A stretch of DNA of 64,000 bases from Alligator mississippiensis (GCF_030867095.1 NC_081833.1:74219395-74283394); one strand, 5' to 3'. Counted from the stretch's first letter, positions 37,123 to 50,195 are shown. Notes: generated by a model from the letters alone, not told the origin. Program-made: numbers and translations.

Positions 37123-39645
37123 TGATCTTTTCAGGGCAATAAAATGATGGCAGAGAACAAATGTCACATCACTGCTACCTTATACAAGTGTAGAGCATTA
37201 TCCTAGTCCACTCTGTCTTGGCCAAGATGGGAACTGTTTATATCGGCCTCACAGAGCGGCTGGTTCTTGCTGGAAGCCAGCTCTGTCCTGGGGCGAAAGA
37301 TCAAAGCCAGGGCAGCTCAGCCACACACCACACACACTCAACAGATGTGCTCGACTTTGGAAAACATGCCATGGGTGTCACATGAAGAAAGCCAAACTCA
37401 CTCTGCGTTAGTGTTAGCAGCCAAAGCAACAATGGGGATAGCTACAGGTGTCGCAGGTAGCGCTGGTGGCACGGCTCCACATGGCACAACATCAGATTCG
37501 CTTGATGCTGAGCCGGCATCAGCACGTAATGGAGCGGTATCACCGCACACTTCCTAACGCCGTTCTGCAGCGTTGCATCTGATGCAGAACAGGGGCTGCA
37601 GCCCCGATTGTCAAGGAACCGGGCATTGCGTGGGATGCACGGTTTCCTGGCTCAAGCAAATCCCTTTGAGCAGGCTGCGCTGCCAACCTGCCCGTTACGG
37701 GGGCACCGCTGGGGTGCAGCCCACAGCTGGCCCTGCACGCCCCCTTCTCCCACTTGCCACCCACACCTTGGTGCTAAATAACTTGGAGAGGATGCTTCAC
37801 CCTGGGGAAGCGGGGGTGGTGTGAACTTTAGGGTTAATTACTGCCGAGTCTCATATCAGCGCTCTGCCGCGCGGCCTCCACCTCTCGTCATCAACAGAGA
37901 TTTTTAACGAACTGTCTTGCCACTTTGGGCTGCCAGCAACATGCCACACATAAAGTTTTGCCCTCCTTGGGCTCATAAGGATAACAAAGGGGGAAAAAAC
38001 CCCATGCAGCTTACCGCCACCGAGATCCCCATGTCTTCAGGTCCATTCCCTGCATGACCCAGGGCGCTGATGGCCTGCTCCAGGGGTAACTCCCCTCTCC
38101 CTTTTGAGGGTGATCAGTCCTCATTCCCCTGCCTGGCTTGTCTTCCTTCCTTGCTGGTGGCCAGAGACTGGTTTTTATGTTTCTGGGCCTTTCTCCTCTT
38201 CCATTCACTTGATCCCACCCGGTGCAGCCGGCACAGGAGGTCCTCGTTACCAGCACGCAGTCTCCAGGAGGGCTGGGTCTGCAGCTTGTCTCCAGCTGCC
38301 TCTCGTCACCCTTTCTGGCTCTAAAGATCCTCACCTTGGCTTAAAGGGACCCAGCCCTGTGGCTCTGTCCTGTGGTCCATCCCCCCCATACCAGGGTGAA
38401 CCCCCCGTTACACTCCTCCTAGTGCAAGCAGCAGCTCCGGCTGCTCGCTCTCTGTCCACTGAGTGTGCGATGTGCTCCTCGCTGTCGATACCGTGGCGTG
38501 GTGTCTGGTTTCCTCCGTCTACCTGTTTGCTGGTGGTGTCACTTGTGATGAGATGCTACCACCGAGGCCATGCTGAGGTGCTAACCTTTGCACAGCTGCT
38601 TTCTGCAAGGGAGCATGCCCCAAATGCTAAGTAGCAGGGCTTTCTATCAGCGGTGTCCTCTTTTGCTGGTCTGGAGCTTGTAGTCCTGCCTGCCTGGGAG
38701 AAATGAGATTTAAAAGGAAGGGCAGGAAAATCCCCACTGGCTGCTGCTGCCCTGGGGGAGGCTTTTCCCTGCTGGAGGCCCTCTCTCTATCTCTCAGAGC
38801 AGGGGGTTTATGTACCCCACAAGCTCCTGCATGTCCTGCCTGGGGTGGGCCCTTGCTGATCGTGGAGCAGCTCGAGGGAAGGACTCCGTTTGGGTTTAAT
38901 TATATTATATTTTCTTTCTGGGCCTGTCTGTGCATGTGTGTCTCTCTGAGCTTGCTTTGGAGTATCTAACACTAGGCTCCAGCTTGGCTGTGTGATTAGG
39001 TGCAGGGTCTCCTGTGCAGGTCAGGACGCTGCTTGAAACGATTCAGTGGGCAGGACCGTTTCCATCTCGGCAGCAAGGAGTCCTCATTGTGACCCACTTT
39101 CTAGCCCACCCTCTCTCAGCCTGTTTCCCCCGGCATGACTCACCTGGGTGGCAACCGTGCTGGCATCGCAGGTACAGGAGCTGCGTGGGCCTGACGCTTC
39201 GCGTAGCATCGCTGCAGTCAGCGCGCTCTCTCTCCGCTGCCTGTGGGTCTTTTATCGGGAGCGAGAAGGGAGCTGTCAATCCAGGGAAAACCCATTCATC
39301 CCGGCGCGGTGGAACGGCAGAGCCACCCACCTGACAGGCTGCTGGATTACGGAGGTGGCGGGCCTGCAATTGCGTGGCAGGGGAAATCTCACCCCGGCCT
39401 ACCTGCCTCCCGCTCCCCGGACGCCCCCGCTATCCAGCCCGGGGCTAGAGGAGGACGTTCTTCTCTTCCCTGCAGCTTTCCATGAATTAACCAGTTTCTT
39501 TTCATATCCCTAGTACCTTGCCACCAAAAAGCCCAGGGAGTCCTTGAGCAGGGGGATTAGACACCCGCTCTCCCTGCTTCTCTTGCTGAAATGCTTGGAG
39601 CCATGTTCTAGCATATGTTTGCATTGCAGCAGCATATAGAAATGT
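37123..39645 (+). other. JPH3 intron 2, no exon recognised
   Basis: No repeat family or exon recognised. Open frames of up to 176 codons at 38.1-38.6 kb overlap frames on the other strand and show no domain. Confidence 0.45.
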
Positions 39646-39647
39646 AC

Positions 39648-39850
39648 CCCCCCCCCCAATATCATGCTAGACGCTGTACACACACAGAGTTAGAGTCAAC
39701 CCCTTCTCTAGAGATGCACAGTTTAGGCAGACAACAGAGGAGGAGAGGAAGGAAGGATTATTGTACCCATTTTACAAGGGAGAACTGAGGCCCAGAGGTG
39801 AAGTGGGCTTGTTTGAGGCCACACAGGAAGTGTGCAGAAGTGATTTGCAC
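39648..39850 (-). mobile_element. MIR-like or L2-tail fragment
   Basis: It begins after a C11 tract with ATGCTAGACGCTGTACAC and continues to ATTATTGTACCCATTTTAC, then AACTGAGGCCCAGAGG and GAGGCCACACAGG. The order matches the reverse of the MIR/L2 shared 3' region. Confidence 0.65.
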
Positions 39851-42407
39851 ACACACTGACTTGTGCAAGACAGACAGAACTGACTTGCCCAGCTGCGGCC
39901 CCGGCGAATTTGCGGAGGAGACCGTTGTCGGGTCCAGAGGACGCACGCTCCTCCTGAGGCTCAGAGAGTTTGACTGCGGGTCAGGTTTAAGGCAACCCTC
40001 ACTCTTCGTTAAGGCTTTCGTGCTTCTTTCTGTCCTTGCAGGGGTGAATTTTAGCTCGGAGTGGGGGTGAGGAAGAGAGCCAGAGAGGAGCAGTTGGTGC
40101 CCTGGTGTGATTCAGGCCTGCCTACCCAAACCAGCCCCGTGCTACCCTTGCTTTTCCAGCTCCTTCATTCAGGCTGGCGGTGCCATTGCTACTCCAATGG
40201 GCCCCTCCTCGCACATCGTCCGCAGCCCCTCGTTCCTGACCCTCGTCACCCCCTGCTATTTCCATCCGCGGCTCTGCACACTCCTGCGATGGCGCCCCTC
40301 CATCCTGACCTGCAGCCCCGGTCTCCTAGCCTTGCTGGCGCTGCTCCCCGATCCTGACCCCCAATCTCCCCAGGTGTTCTGGTTTCCTGCGACCTTTCTT
40401 TCAAATGTAAACTGCAAATATAAATCCTCCAGTAACTGCATCAGCTTCAGCAGCGAGTGTTGATGATATGCTTCCCCGGGCAAGTGGCCTAATCCGTCGC
40501 CTTGCTAAAATGCACCATGCTCCATCCCTTGGGAAGTTCCCTTCAGTGCAACAGCACCCCCTTTCCCGGTCTGCGCCCAATCTTTGACCCCATGCCAGGC
40601 TGCCGTGCGGGGTGGGAAGAAGTGTGCCCTGATGCTTTGCTCCAAACACCGTGATCCAGAGACAAATTCAACTCTTCTCTCCCTACAGATGGCTAGCTTG
40701 ATGCCTGTACAGATGTGCATGACAGATGTGCAGGAGCTATGTAGCTGGCTCCCCAAATCTGCCTGGGAGCCTGATGACTCAGAACTCACTCCTGACCAAA
40801 GGAAAAAGAGGAAGAAAAGGTTGATTCGATGGCCCTTAATATTACCACGTGGAGCCTTCAGGCCGCAGCAAGGAGAGCGTTTGTCACAGCCTGGAGTTTC
40901 CTCTCCATTTTCTGAATGGGGATGAAATAAATAGGTTTTGCAGGGAGAGATGGGTTAGGGGGGAAAAAATGCAGGTGCCTCCCAGCAATAACTGGATCTC
41001 ATTGTAAATGCCAATCATTCATATTTAAAGTGACACTTCGAACCTTCCTCAAAGAAATACACTTGGTTGGATCCCTTCTCTGCGGTGCAAATGAGCTGCC
41101 CAGGCCCGCTCAGCGAGCATATTTGCATCCGAGGATGCTTTCAAGCCAGTGTTGGCTCACGTGGCTGTCGAAGCTTTTAAAAAATAACCTGCGTTCTCTC
41201 TCTGTATCGTCCCCGGGTTTGGTGTGGCATTGTCATGCATTGTTAAACTGCCGATGCCTTTCCTCCCGCAGACGGCTGCATTTCAGCCACGGGTCAAGAG
41301 AGCCACGTACCTGCTGCTGTTTGCATAATCAGTCCTGTTGTCGGGTTTGCGAGGCCTGCCGGGATCCGCGCCTGCCGGTTGCTGTATATCTTTTAGATGT
41401 TTCCAGGGACATTGTCAATTTGAAAATCATTTTCGCCTCTGAAAACGGTGCACCCATGCTCGTTACACTTAACGCCTAGGATTGCTGTAACCGAAATCTT
41501 TGCTCTAGTTCTCCTTTACTTTGCGTGTTTGACAGCGTTTTGTGTACAGGCAGCCTCGTGGGCCAGCTGATAATGCGTGTCCTCTCCCCGGCTCTGGGAG
41601 TAGGACGGTGGAGCTGCAATGGGAAGGAAACAGGCAGCAAGCAAATGCACGCGCTGAGCGGAAGGAGGTGCACAGCTGTGTGATCCGGGGCTCGCTCCAA
41701 GGAGCCTCCTGTCCATCGGGAAAGGAGCAGAGTAACGAGAAACCTTTACGGTTTTTAAAAGAATTAAGAAAACAAGGCAGCCCGCGTGCAGGGTGCTCAA
41801 CCAGAGTTGAATTTTTAAAATAATTAGCCAACATTTTAAAAATTGCACATTTTTCCTCTGATATCGCTTCTCTCCCCTGCCTGCCTTTGCAGCGAGCTTG
41901 CAAAGCTAGAAAAGACACTCTGGGTAGCCTGACCTCTGCATTTTCCAGGCCTGCTCCCGACACTGTTCCCACTTGGCTTTTATCTACCCTGCTCTTGAAT
42001 AGGCTCGGAAGAAAGAAAGAGAGGATGGTCACGCTCGGGATTCAGAGCTATGCTCTTTTTATCTTGCAAACATTGCCTCCAGTGTGTGAAGGCTGCTGGT
42101 CTATTGAAAAGCCCTTTATTGATTCTTGTTCTGCAGCGTGTGCCTGCCTGGCTGTATGCGAAGAAGACAGACCGACTCTTAAATAGGGTGTGCTGAATAT
42201 TACCTCTCGGTCAGCAGCCATAAGTGAAGTGCGTTTCTAGAATCGGTGCTTTTGCTGCATCAGCTGCTTACACGTTGGCCTGGAAATGGATGAATCAAGG
42301 GCCAAATCGGATAGGACGTGACCAGTCCTTGTTTGAGCAAAACTCTTACTTGCTTCAGACAAAACGGCAGGGTTTAGGGTGGAAGACTTTGTGCTGTCTC
42401 CCGTCTG
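39851..42407 (+). other. JPH3 intron 2, no exon recognised
   Basis: No JPH3 exon 3 sequence is found. The frame at 40584-40925 has no domain and begins in unrelated sequence. No repeat family is recognised. Confidence 0.45.
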
Positions 42408-42496
42408 AGGGCCAGTTCCTCAGCTGGTGCAAACGAGTCCAGATCCACGGCGGTCACTGAAGCTATGTTGATTTGCATCGGCTGAGAATCTGGCCG
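42408..42496. repeat. Palindromic short repeat with GGCCAG(A/T)T ends
   Basis: The left arm GGCCAGTTCCTCAGCTGGTG and the right arm CGGCTGAGAATCTGGCC are inverted copies with a few mismatches over about 27 bases, enclosing about 35 bases. It looks like a small MITE or foldback remnant of a common sauropsid family. Confidence 0.6.
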
Positions 42497-42804
42497 GGGA
42501 ACTAGTTGATCCTAAGACGATCAAAGTCAGAAGCTGCTTTGATTAACCCGAGGTATAAATAGCCTTGGAGGGGAGCGCGTGGCACCGACTGGACTTGCTG
42601 TGTGAGCCCTTCTAAATTATGGCCTCGGACACCTCCGTGCGGAGAGGACTGAATCATGACGGGTCTGCCCGGGACAGGCCTGTCTCTCGGGAAAGCAGAG
42701 CAGAGGCAGGGCTGCTTTCTTGAAGTGCGGGGAGCTGTAACATGGGGAGAGGCTAGTGAGACAGCTGCAGTGAACTTGCATTTCTACCCAGGAGAACTTT
42801 TACA

Positions 42805-42925
42805 GTCTTTTCTCCGATGCCCGATGAAGGGGGTGCGCCCAAAAGCTTGCAATGAAAGACTTTTTTTTTTGTTTTGCAAAAATCTAGTTGGTCTACTAAA
42901 AGAGATCACCTCTACCACGAGTCCT
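42805..42925 (+). mobile_element. Interspersed repeat 3' tail (AAAGCTTGCAATGAAAG type)
   Basis: CCGATGAAGGGGGTGCGCCC is followed by AAAAGCTTGCAATGAAAG, a T tract, then TAGTTGGTCTACTAAAAGAG and ATCACCTCTACCAC. I recognise this layout as a very common crocodilian/turtle repeat end. I cannot assign its class without a repeat library. Confidence 0.6.
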
Positions 42926-45900
42926 GATAGCTTTGGTGACGGCACGGCGAAGAAGCTGTTTGCGTGTTGAGAAATGGGCAAGATGATTCTGCCCCCAAAG
43001 GCTTTGCGGCAGGGCACGATTTCATGTCTCAGCAGCGTGGAAGAGCGTGGCCCAGGCATTGCAGCCGGGGAGGTTGGGAGGGTGCGGAGAGCCGATGTGG
43101 GGACAGGAAAGCTCAAGGCCGGTCCAGAAGGTGATGGCAGAAGCTGCCTCTGCGCTCTCTGTTGCTTTGCTGAAGATATTAAACTCGTGGCTGCGTGCAG
43201 GCATATAGCCCAGGGACCGTCCCTCTGAAAAACGGGTCCGTTGAGCTCAAGGGACGTCTCCGTTCACTGTGGGCGGCAGTCCTCGTGTCCCCTGTGGCCC
43301 TGTCACTGCGCTCTTGGCTGGTCCCTTACAGCGAGCAAACAAAACGTGTCCACCTCGCCAGCTTCTCCCTTGCCGACAGCCTCTGACATCCATGAAGAGG
43401 AACCGCTCATGTGGAAGATGGGGAGTGTTGTCCTTACCATCCTTAGGGGAAAAGGAGGAGGGGGTAGATGCTGAGCAGAACGGGGAGGATGAAGAAGCTA
43501 AGGGGATGGTTTGTTCGCTTTAGGCTTATTAACGAGAGCTATAATGACAGTCGCTGGTCAGGGCAGAAAGGTTTATAGCCACCAATTAGAGCAAAAGACA
43601 AGCGTATTTTTGTATTAACAATAATAACAGCCTTCTCAGTCTGCAGACTTTGCATTCCTTGATCCCGAAAGCAGGTATTACTTTCTATAGCAGAGAGGGA
43701 CCATACGTCTCCTTTTAAATATTACGAGCTAAATTCCCATCCCCATAAAATCTGATGTAGCTGCAAGGGGCCGAGATGCTGACTGTGCAGGCGTGACTGC
43801 GCAGTCATTTCGTTTGTGTAAAACAAGTACCAAATGGCTGTGCCGTAATCGGAGTTACCGCACAGTCGTGGCACCGAGCAGCTTTCAGGTGATGCTGGCT
43901 GCGCCGTGGCTCGTTACTACTCCTGCCATGTGATGCCACCGCGCAGTAGTAACGAGCTACGGCACAGTCCACATCTCGTGTAGACACGGCCACGAAGTAC
44001 CTTGAGTTATGCCAGTTGTCATCAGCGGAGAGTCTAGCCGTGTCTGATTTTCATATCTTAATCCGGCGCGATTCTCAGCATCTAAAATCTTGAAAGTGAA
44101 ATCTCAGTGCAGGGCAGGCCCGCCAAATTTAGAGCTAGACAGCAACAAGGGTTTACCAAATGCACGATCATTTGGAAATGTTTTCATGGAATTAGGTCTT
44201 TTTACAAAATCACGGTATTTTTAAAGTAATAAGCCATCCGCTGCAGCATCTGCATGATGCTGCAGTGCTAGGATCCAGAAAGTGTTAGGAACAAACTGTA
44301 AGCAAAAAAAGAAAATTGCTCCACTTAATATCGTTGTCCAAAAAGCAACACATCCAAAAAAACCCCCCAAAACAACCCCTCAAAATATGCAGCATAAATA
44401 AGACATAAAAGTCCTTTCGGTTTTAACACAGTAAGGAGCTACTTGCGAAAATGCGGTACGTTTTTAAGTTACACTTTGAATAAATACAAATTTGGAATAA
44501 TGGTTTGCTAACTTTTAAATGCAATTTAAAATTCAATATGATGCTCATTGTGCTTTCCATTACATCTGTCACATGCCATGCAGAATGAAGTCAAAGGAAT
44601 AACAGGCCAGGGATTCAGGGTTTATACATTTCAAAATGAACACTATTATCTATTGGATTTCATTGAAAAAAAAAATGCAGCTGGAATCGTTCCAAACCTA
44701 CTCAGAATGCATTTCGGTGGTGCCTAGAGGGTCCCTCCGTTTGCATTATGGGATACTTCATTCACATTTCAGCTGGTTAAGTGTAGCAATGGTCTCAAGC
44801 AAAAAAAAAATTACATCTGGGTCATGCAGTATCCCCTGTGGCTGGGAAGAGATAGGACTTGACTGTAATGAATGGGAAGTGTTTGAGGGGGACGCTGGAA
44901 AAGACAGACCCTGTACATCTCCTTGACCATCCGTCTTGCAGGCCAAGCAAAATTGCTTTGCCCTTGCTGTCTCTGCTCAGGGTCTGTACATCCTGGCCTT
45001 GAGTAGGTGGTCACGGGAAGTCCCAAGAACAGCATATTAACTGGCTGGATGTCACATTTGGGGGAAGGGATCGCTCAGCACCTTCAGTAACTGTTCAGCC
45101 TGAGTGCCCAAAAGGAGACAATCCTCTCAGATTAGGGTTAGTCCTAAATAATGCACAGGAGCTGGTTCAAGAAGCAATTACAACAGAGACACTAGAAATA
45201 GTGAGCAAAATGTAATTAAGGTCAGCAGTCTCAGTGGAGGAATCGGACCGCAAACGAGCTTGGTGGCATTCAGCGTCAGAGAAGGGAGCTTGCAGAAACC
45301 CAAACACGAAGCGAGGAAGCTGACGGTGAAAAGCAAATGAACGGTTCGACATGGCATTGACTTGTGTGCCGTAGCCACGGCATTCCCTCCTGCATGCAGT
45401 AGGAAGCAAGAAGGCCAGGGAGAAAACCTAGCACAATTAAGCAGCAAAGTGCAAGAGCCTAGTTGAGGCCAGCAGGCATCCCTCAGCCAAAGTGGATGCA
45501 GCCCACATGCAGAGCCACTTCGAAGGGCACGAACGACTGCCAGGTTGAAGCAGAACCGGGTCGTGGTTAAATGCGATGCTGGAGCCCAACTGAGCGTGAA
45601 AGTTCAACTTGGGAGGAGTAACACCAGTGAGCCATGCCCTGCGCTGACCTATTTTAAATAGAGAGCGTGGCTATTAGCTGAAGCAGAAGGGGAGGAAGAA
45701 GGCGGTGAGCTTCAGCGCCCATTCATAATTCAGGCAGCAGTTGTGTCCTTCGCTTGTGAGCTGGAGGAGGAGAGGCAGCGTAAGAGGTTGGCTTTGTATG
45801 CGCGGACAGCTCTCCTTGGGAGCAGGACGCGGGGGAGGGAGAGGATCCTCAGCGTCGGTAGCACCGCTGTGGTCCGGATATACCTGATGCTTGTCCCATC

Positions 45901-46470
45901 TCTATTTGTGTCTCGAATCCCTTGCTGCTTCCCCCTCTGTAGGAGTCAGTCGATGGCTTTCATTTTAGGGGCACCTGCATTATTCGTCTTGGTCCAAAAT
46001 CAGAGTTTTTTGAGTCATCAGAGACCATCTCATAGCCAGAGGCTACAGAGCTTGGGGTGGCAAGCCCATCTAGAAGTCCCTTCCCATCTCATCCAGCGTC
46101 CATCAGGCCCAGCATGTGAGGGCATCAGTGGTCCTGAGTCCTTTCAATTTTTGCAAGCAGCTTGATGTATCTACAGCCTCTGAACATCTCCCCCAGTGAA
46201 AGCCTCTGACATGAAAGGCTCCATCCTGAAGATGCAGGAGATCCCACCAGCCCAGCACAGCCTGGCCCTGGTCGCCTTTGAATCCTCATGGAGAGTCTGT
46301 TCTGCTTCCGTGGAGCGCTAGGCAGTGGATGGGGGTACGGGGGCAGAGGGCAGTAGATGGGGGTGCAGGTACGGAGACGAGTGTGCGGGCACGCGGATAT
46401 GTGGTGTGATCTGTGTAGCGGGTTTTTAGTGTGCTTTGAGCTGCCAAGTGAACCACAGGGGCCACTTGGC
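42926..46470 (+). other. JPH3 intron 2, no exon recognised
   Basis: Outside the hairpin repeat, no exon, RNA gene or recognised repeat is found. Confidence 0.45.
43780..44000. mobile_element. Probable MITE with strong hairpin
   Basis: The arms at 43898-43921 and 43945-43967 pair over 23 bases with two mismatches (CTGCGCCGTGGCTCGTTACT against the reverse of AGTAACGAGCTACGGCACAG), with a 23-base loop. Related CTGTGCCGTAATCGG text lies at 43832, and CGTGTAGACACGGCC at about 43976 resembles a transposon end. Outer limits are uncertain. Confidence 0.5.
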
Positions 46471-46485
46471 AGTGTTGGAGGTGGA

Positions 46486-46530
46486 GATATATATATATAT
46501 ATATGTATGTATATATATATTTATTTATTT
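46486..46530. repeat. (AT)n / (ATTT)n microsatellite
   Basis: About nine AT units, a GTATGT interruption, a second AT run, then four ATTT units ending near 46532, shortly followed by an A-rich tract. Confidence 0.93.
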
Positions 46531-46539
46531 ATTTGCAAA

Positions 46540-48160
46540 AAAAAAAATAATGGGGAAAACCAGGGTAGGGGCTAGAGGGGCTGGTGAGAGTCTGATCTGG
46601 CAAGCGGCAACTGGATCCTGCAAGGTTGTGAAAGCAAACCTGAAAAATGCAGCCTAAATATGCATGGGTGAATGCACCTGGGAAAGGAGCTGGCAAGGGA
46701 GGAACGGGATTTTGGCAGCGGCAGGTTGGGGAGGCTGGAGGACTGAGTGCAGCGGGAAGCAGGGTACTTGGAGAGGAAGACTCAGGCCCAGTGAGTGCGG
46801 GGAGGAAGGTTCCCTTCCCCATGACACCCCCCCCCCCTTCCCTGCCTTGCTCCATCCAGAGCAGTCTGCATTTGCTGCAAGAAGAGCATCCTCCCTCCAG
46901 CCCCGATCCCCATGTTACTTGTCAGGTCAGGGGCAATGCACAGCACAGCACGTTTCTTTGGTGCTGTCTCCCTCCCGCACCTCGACCTCCTCCCCGCCTC
47001 CCTCATACTGACAGGGGTCAGAAGATACCGCAGTCGGATGTGATTAGGATCAGCTGTTCTTCCTCTCCTTCTTTATATCAAGCCATGTAGCTGTCAGGCT
47101 GGATAACACAGGCGCCTTCTGACTCGCTGTACGGGCAGCGCTTCCACCTCTGCTCTCGGGTGCTCGAGGGACGGCGTGGGACCCGCTGGACTGCGGGGCC
47201 CTGCATGGAGCCCTGGCATGTTTAGCAATTGCTGGCTTCTTCTCTCCCTTGCTGGCAGCTCTGCATCTTCCCCCTGCCCTGCAAAGTTGTTAACGTCCTG
47301 CTCAGACATGACCTTGAGCATGACGTTCATCTATACGGGCCCTTGGCTGAAAAGCCCAGACACCACGGTGATGGGAACTAGACCGAGCAGAGCAGCACGG
47401 TGCTGGCTGCCACTTCCTGCAGAGAACCAGCCTTCCCTCTGGCCCACTCTGCCTCCAAAAAATACAGAATTGCTTCTGCGGAGCTCCCTCTCTGGCCAGC
47501 GGCCCTTTCACCCGATGCTCCTGCCGGTCTGCCTGAAGGCAGAGTCTGATTCCACCTCCTCAGCGTGTAGGAATTGAGGGAGGGGTGTGTAGCACAGGAC
47601 ATCTGATAGGCTCAGAAATTAATCAGGTGCAAAATTCACCAGGGTTTTTTCTAGCAAATGTGGATTGTGGTTTGAAACTCCCCCCCACAGGAAGTGAAGG
47701 TCTTCCAGCTTGTTTAACACGGCTGTTTAAACAATTATTCCCTTGCTCCTGGGAGGTTGGGGTTCTCTTCCTTTCCTTCTTTTCCCTTCCTTTCTTTCCT
47801 TTATAGTCTTCTCATCTTGCTACAGCGAAAACCCTGAATTGGCATGTTCCACGGTGCAAAGCATCTCAGCCGCGGAGTGCAAATGGAACTTAAAATACTC
47901 CGAACGCATCGCCTCGGTGCATCAGGATCATTTGTTTGATCATTTGCAGCATCCCTGGCTTACCAAGTAATAATTGGGAGACTAGTGAGTAAGATCCCAT
48001 TCAATTAGTCCAAGCCCCCGTTGGCGGCCTGTAGGCTGGTGCGTCTGTGTGGCATGTAGCTGGCTAGCTTCTTTTTGATGCTAACATGTCTTTTGTCAAC
48101 AGTGCCCTTTTAACTCTTTGGCCATCTTTGCATTGCTACATGACTGTGCATATGATATAT
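46540..48160 (+). other. JPH3 intron 2, no exon recognised
   Basis: Nothing is recognised beyond a short C10 tract near 46829. Long open frames on both strands follow local GC content. Confidence 0.45.
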
Positions 48161-48210
48161 GTGTATTATAGGTTTATGTCTCATGCACAAGAATATACAG
48201 GCAACTGTAT
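48161..48210 (+). repeat. Single copy of the TATTATAGG...TCTCATG motif
   Basis: GTGTATTATAGGTTTATGTC is followed by TCATGCACAAGAATATAC. It matches the right arm of the large inverted repeat at 50145-50180 in the same orientation and lies about 1.2 kb before the left arm. Confidence 0.6.
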
Positions 48211-49285
48211 GGCGCCCATGGGGGTTGGCATGGCATACCCAACTTTAGAGGTCACTTCCTGCTAGCTCCCCTTGTCCCCTACAGCTCTTCCCCTTGTTGC
48301 TCTTTCCTGCCATGTCTTGATGGAGCAAGCCGACAGGGAAGGCTGCCTATGGGTAAGGAGACCTTTGGGAGTTGGACCCTGGTCTGAGCCAGATCCTCCT
48401 CTGCTCATCCCACTTTTATTGTAGCTGTGTCCTCTAGCTCAGAGCCCACTATTTAGGGCCACAAGCTTTGGACTCAGCAGGGCATGCCTTCAGGATTGAG
48501 GACCCATCGCCCTATATCCTGCTACCACCTCTCAGCCTCTGGCAGAGCTCAGAACTTATCCCCCAGTCCCTATTTTATGTCTTCTCAATCATGTTTGAAA
48601 TTCAGGGTGTCTGCCAAGCATCCCTTTCCATGGTATCTGCCTCCCCTACAGCCACAACTGGGATCAACAGGAACAAAAAAATCACCAAAACCATAGGCGC
48701 CTGCTTGGCTCCAAACAAAAATGGCCTGCCCAGGGCTTGCCTTGCCATGGGACGGTGCTCTGCAAGCCTCAAATAAAGATAGAAAAGGGTCTGGAGCTTA
48801 TCTGGTTCTCTCTCTCTTTCTTGCATATGACTTCGGAAAGTCAACTCCTCCAACCATTTAAGAGTAGATCCATCAATATTACTGCAAACTATCTGGTTCC
48901 TGCTGCAGAATCAAACCTCCGGTCTGCTTCACTCCAGCTGCTGCTCTTCATCCAGATTCCCAGCCTGGAGTTCAGACTCTTTGCCTTTCCATGAGGAGCT
49001 CCTTCCTCCTATGGCTCCTATGGCCGGACTGCCTCAGGTCTGCGGCTTGGGTTTATAAAGGTGCTTCGGGTCACCTGACTCCTCTACTTCCCAACCATCG
49101 GGGACTGCCTGCGCCTGGACATGGTGACCATCTTGTTTCAGGCTCCTCCGCCTCTTAGTTAACTCCAGCAGCACAACCAAGTGTCAGTAACAGGACAATA
49201 AATAATGTACAACAAAAAAAACAGGCAAAAAAACACCACCAGGGGAAGGGACAAACTGACAGACCACAATGGATCATGGGAGTGA
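48211..49285 (+). other. JPH3 intron 2, unclassified DNA beside AT-rich repeat
   Basis: A TGGCGCCC word occurs at 48210 and an AATAAA at 49198, but no LTR or retroviral coding region is recognised. The frame at 48468-48776 has no domain. Confidence 0.4.
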
Positions 49286-49676
49286 GCGGAGAGGAGGTAT
49301 GTGTATTATAGGTATATGTATACATTATACAATTATACAATATATTATATTATATACCTATAATACACAGTATTATAGGTATATACTTATAATAGACAAT
49401 ATTGTATATGCCTATATATGGGTAAGGGGTGCCTAGGCGTATATTCCCTTGCATGAGACATATACCTATAATACACATACATCCCATATACTGCGTATTA
49501 TAGGTATAATATTGTGTATTTTTGGTATATATATATATCATACCCATACATACCATATATACCCATACATCCCATATATTGTGCATTATAGGTATACATA
49601 TATGTATGTATGTATGTATATACACAATATACAGGATGTATGGGTATATACATATATATATAGGATGTATGGGGGA

Positions 49677-49754
<78 letters not shown>

Positions 49755-50195
49755 TATTATAGGTTTAATATTGTGCATTATAGGTATATGCATATATATA
49801 TATATATACCCATACATCCCATATATTGTACATTATAGGTAGACATATGTATGTATGTATGTATAATACACAGTATACAGGATGTATGGGTATATACATC
49901 TATATAGGATGTATGGGTATATATATATACATACATACATATATACATATACATATGTAGGTACATACATATATATGTATGTATCCCATGTATGTATATA
50001 TATGTATGTATATACCTATAATATACAGTATTATACCTATAATACCCAATATTATGTATTATAGGTATAATATTGTGTATTATAGGTACACACACACACA
50101 TATATGTATATACCTATAATATACGATATATGGGATGTATATGTATTATAGGCATGTCTCATGAGTGGGAATATATGCCCAGGCACCCCTAACCC
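49286..50195. repeat. Complex AT-rich repeat block with 88-bp inverted ends
   Basis: The block is built from TATTATAGGTATA words, their reverse TATACCTATAATA, and CATACATCCCATATA with its reverse. Its ends, 49420-49508 and 50109-50195, are inverted copies at roughly 85-90% identity by eye, including the non-simple text GGGGTGCCTAGGC and ATTCCCTTGCATGAGACAT. Inside, a ~115-bp segment at 49561 is repeated directly at 49807. A pure AT run of about 60 bases lies at 49693-49752. Frames reading IYIYIY on both strands are artefacts. Confidence 0.85.

Noticed and set aside
40584..40925. Frame after a CTACAG acceptor-like site, possible exon
   Set aside because: The product does not resemble JPH3 exon 3 and has no known domain. 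A pyrimidine tract plus AG is common by chance.
48210..48230. TGGCGCCC word resembling a retroviral lysine-tRNA primer site
   Set aside because: No LTR end CA precedes it, and no retroviral coding sequence follows.
49350..50101. Open frames reading Ile-Tyr repeats
   Set aside because: These follow the AT-rich simple repeat and its inverted arms.
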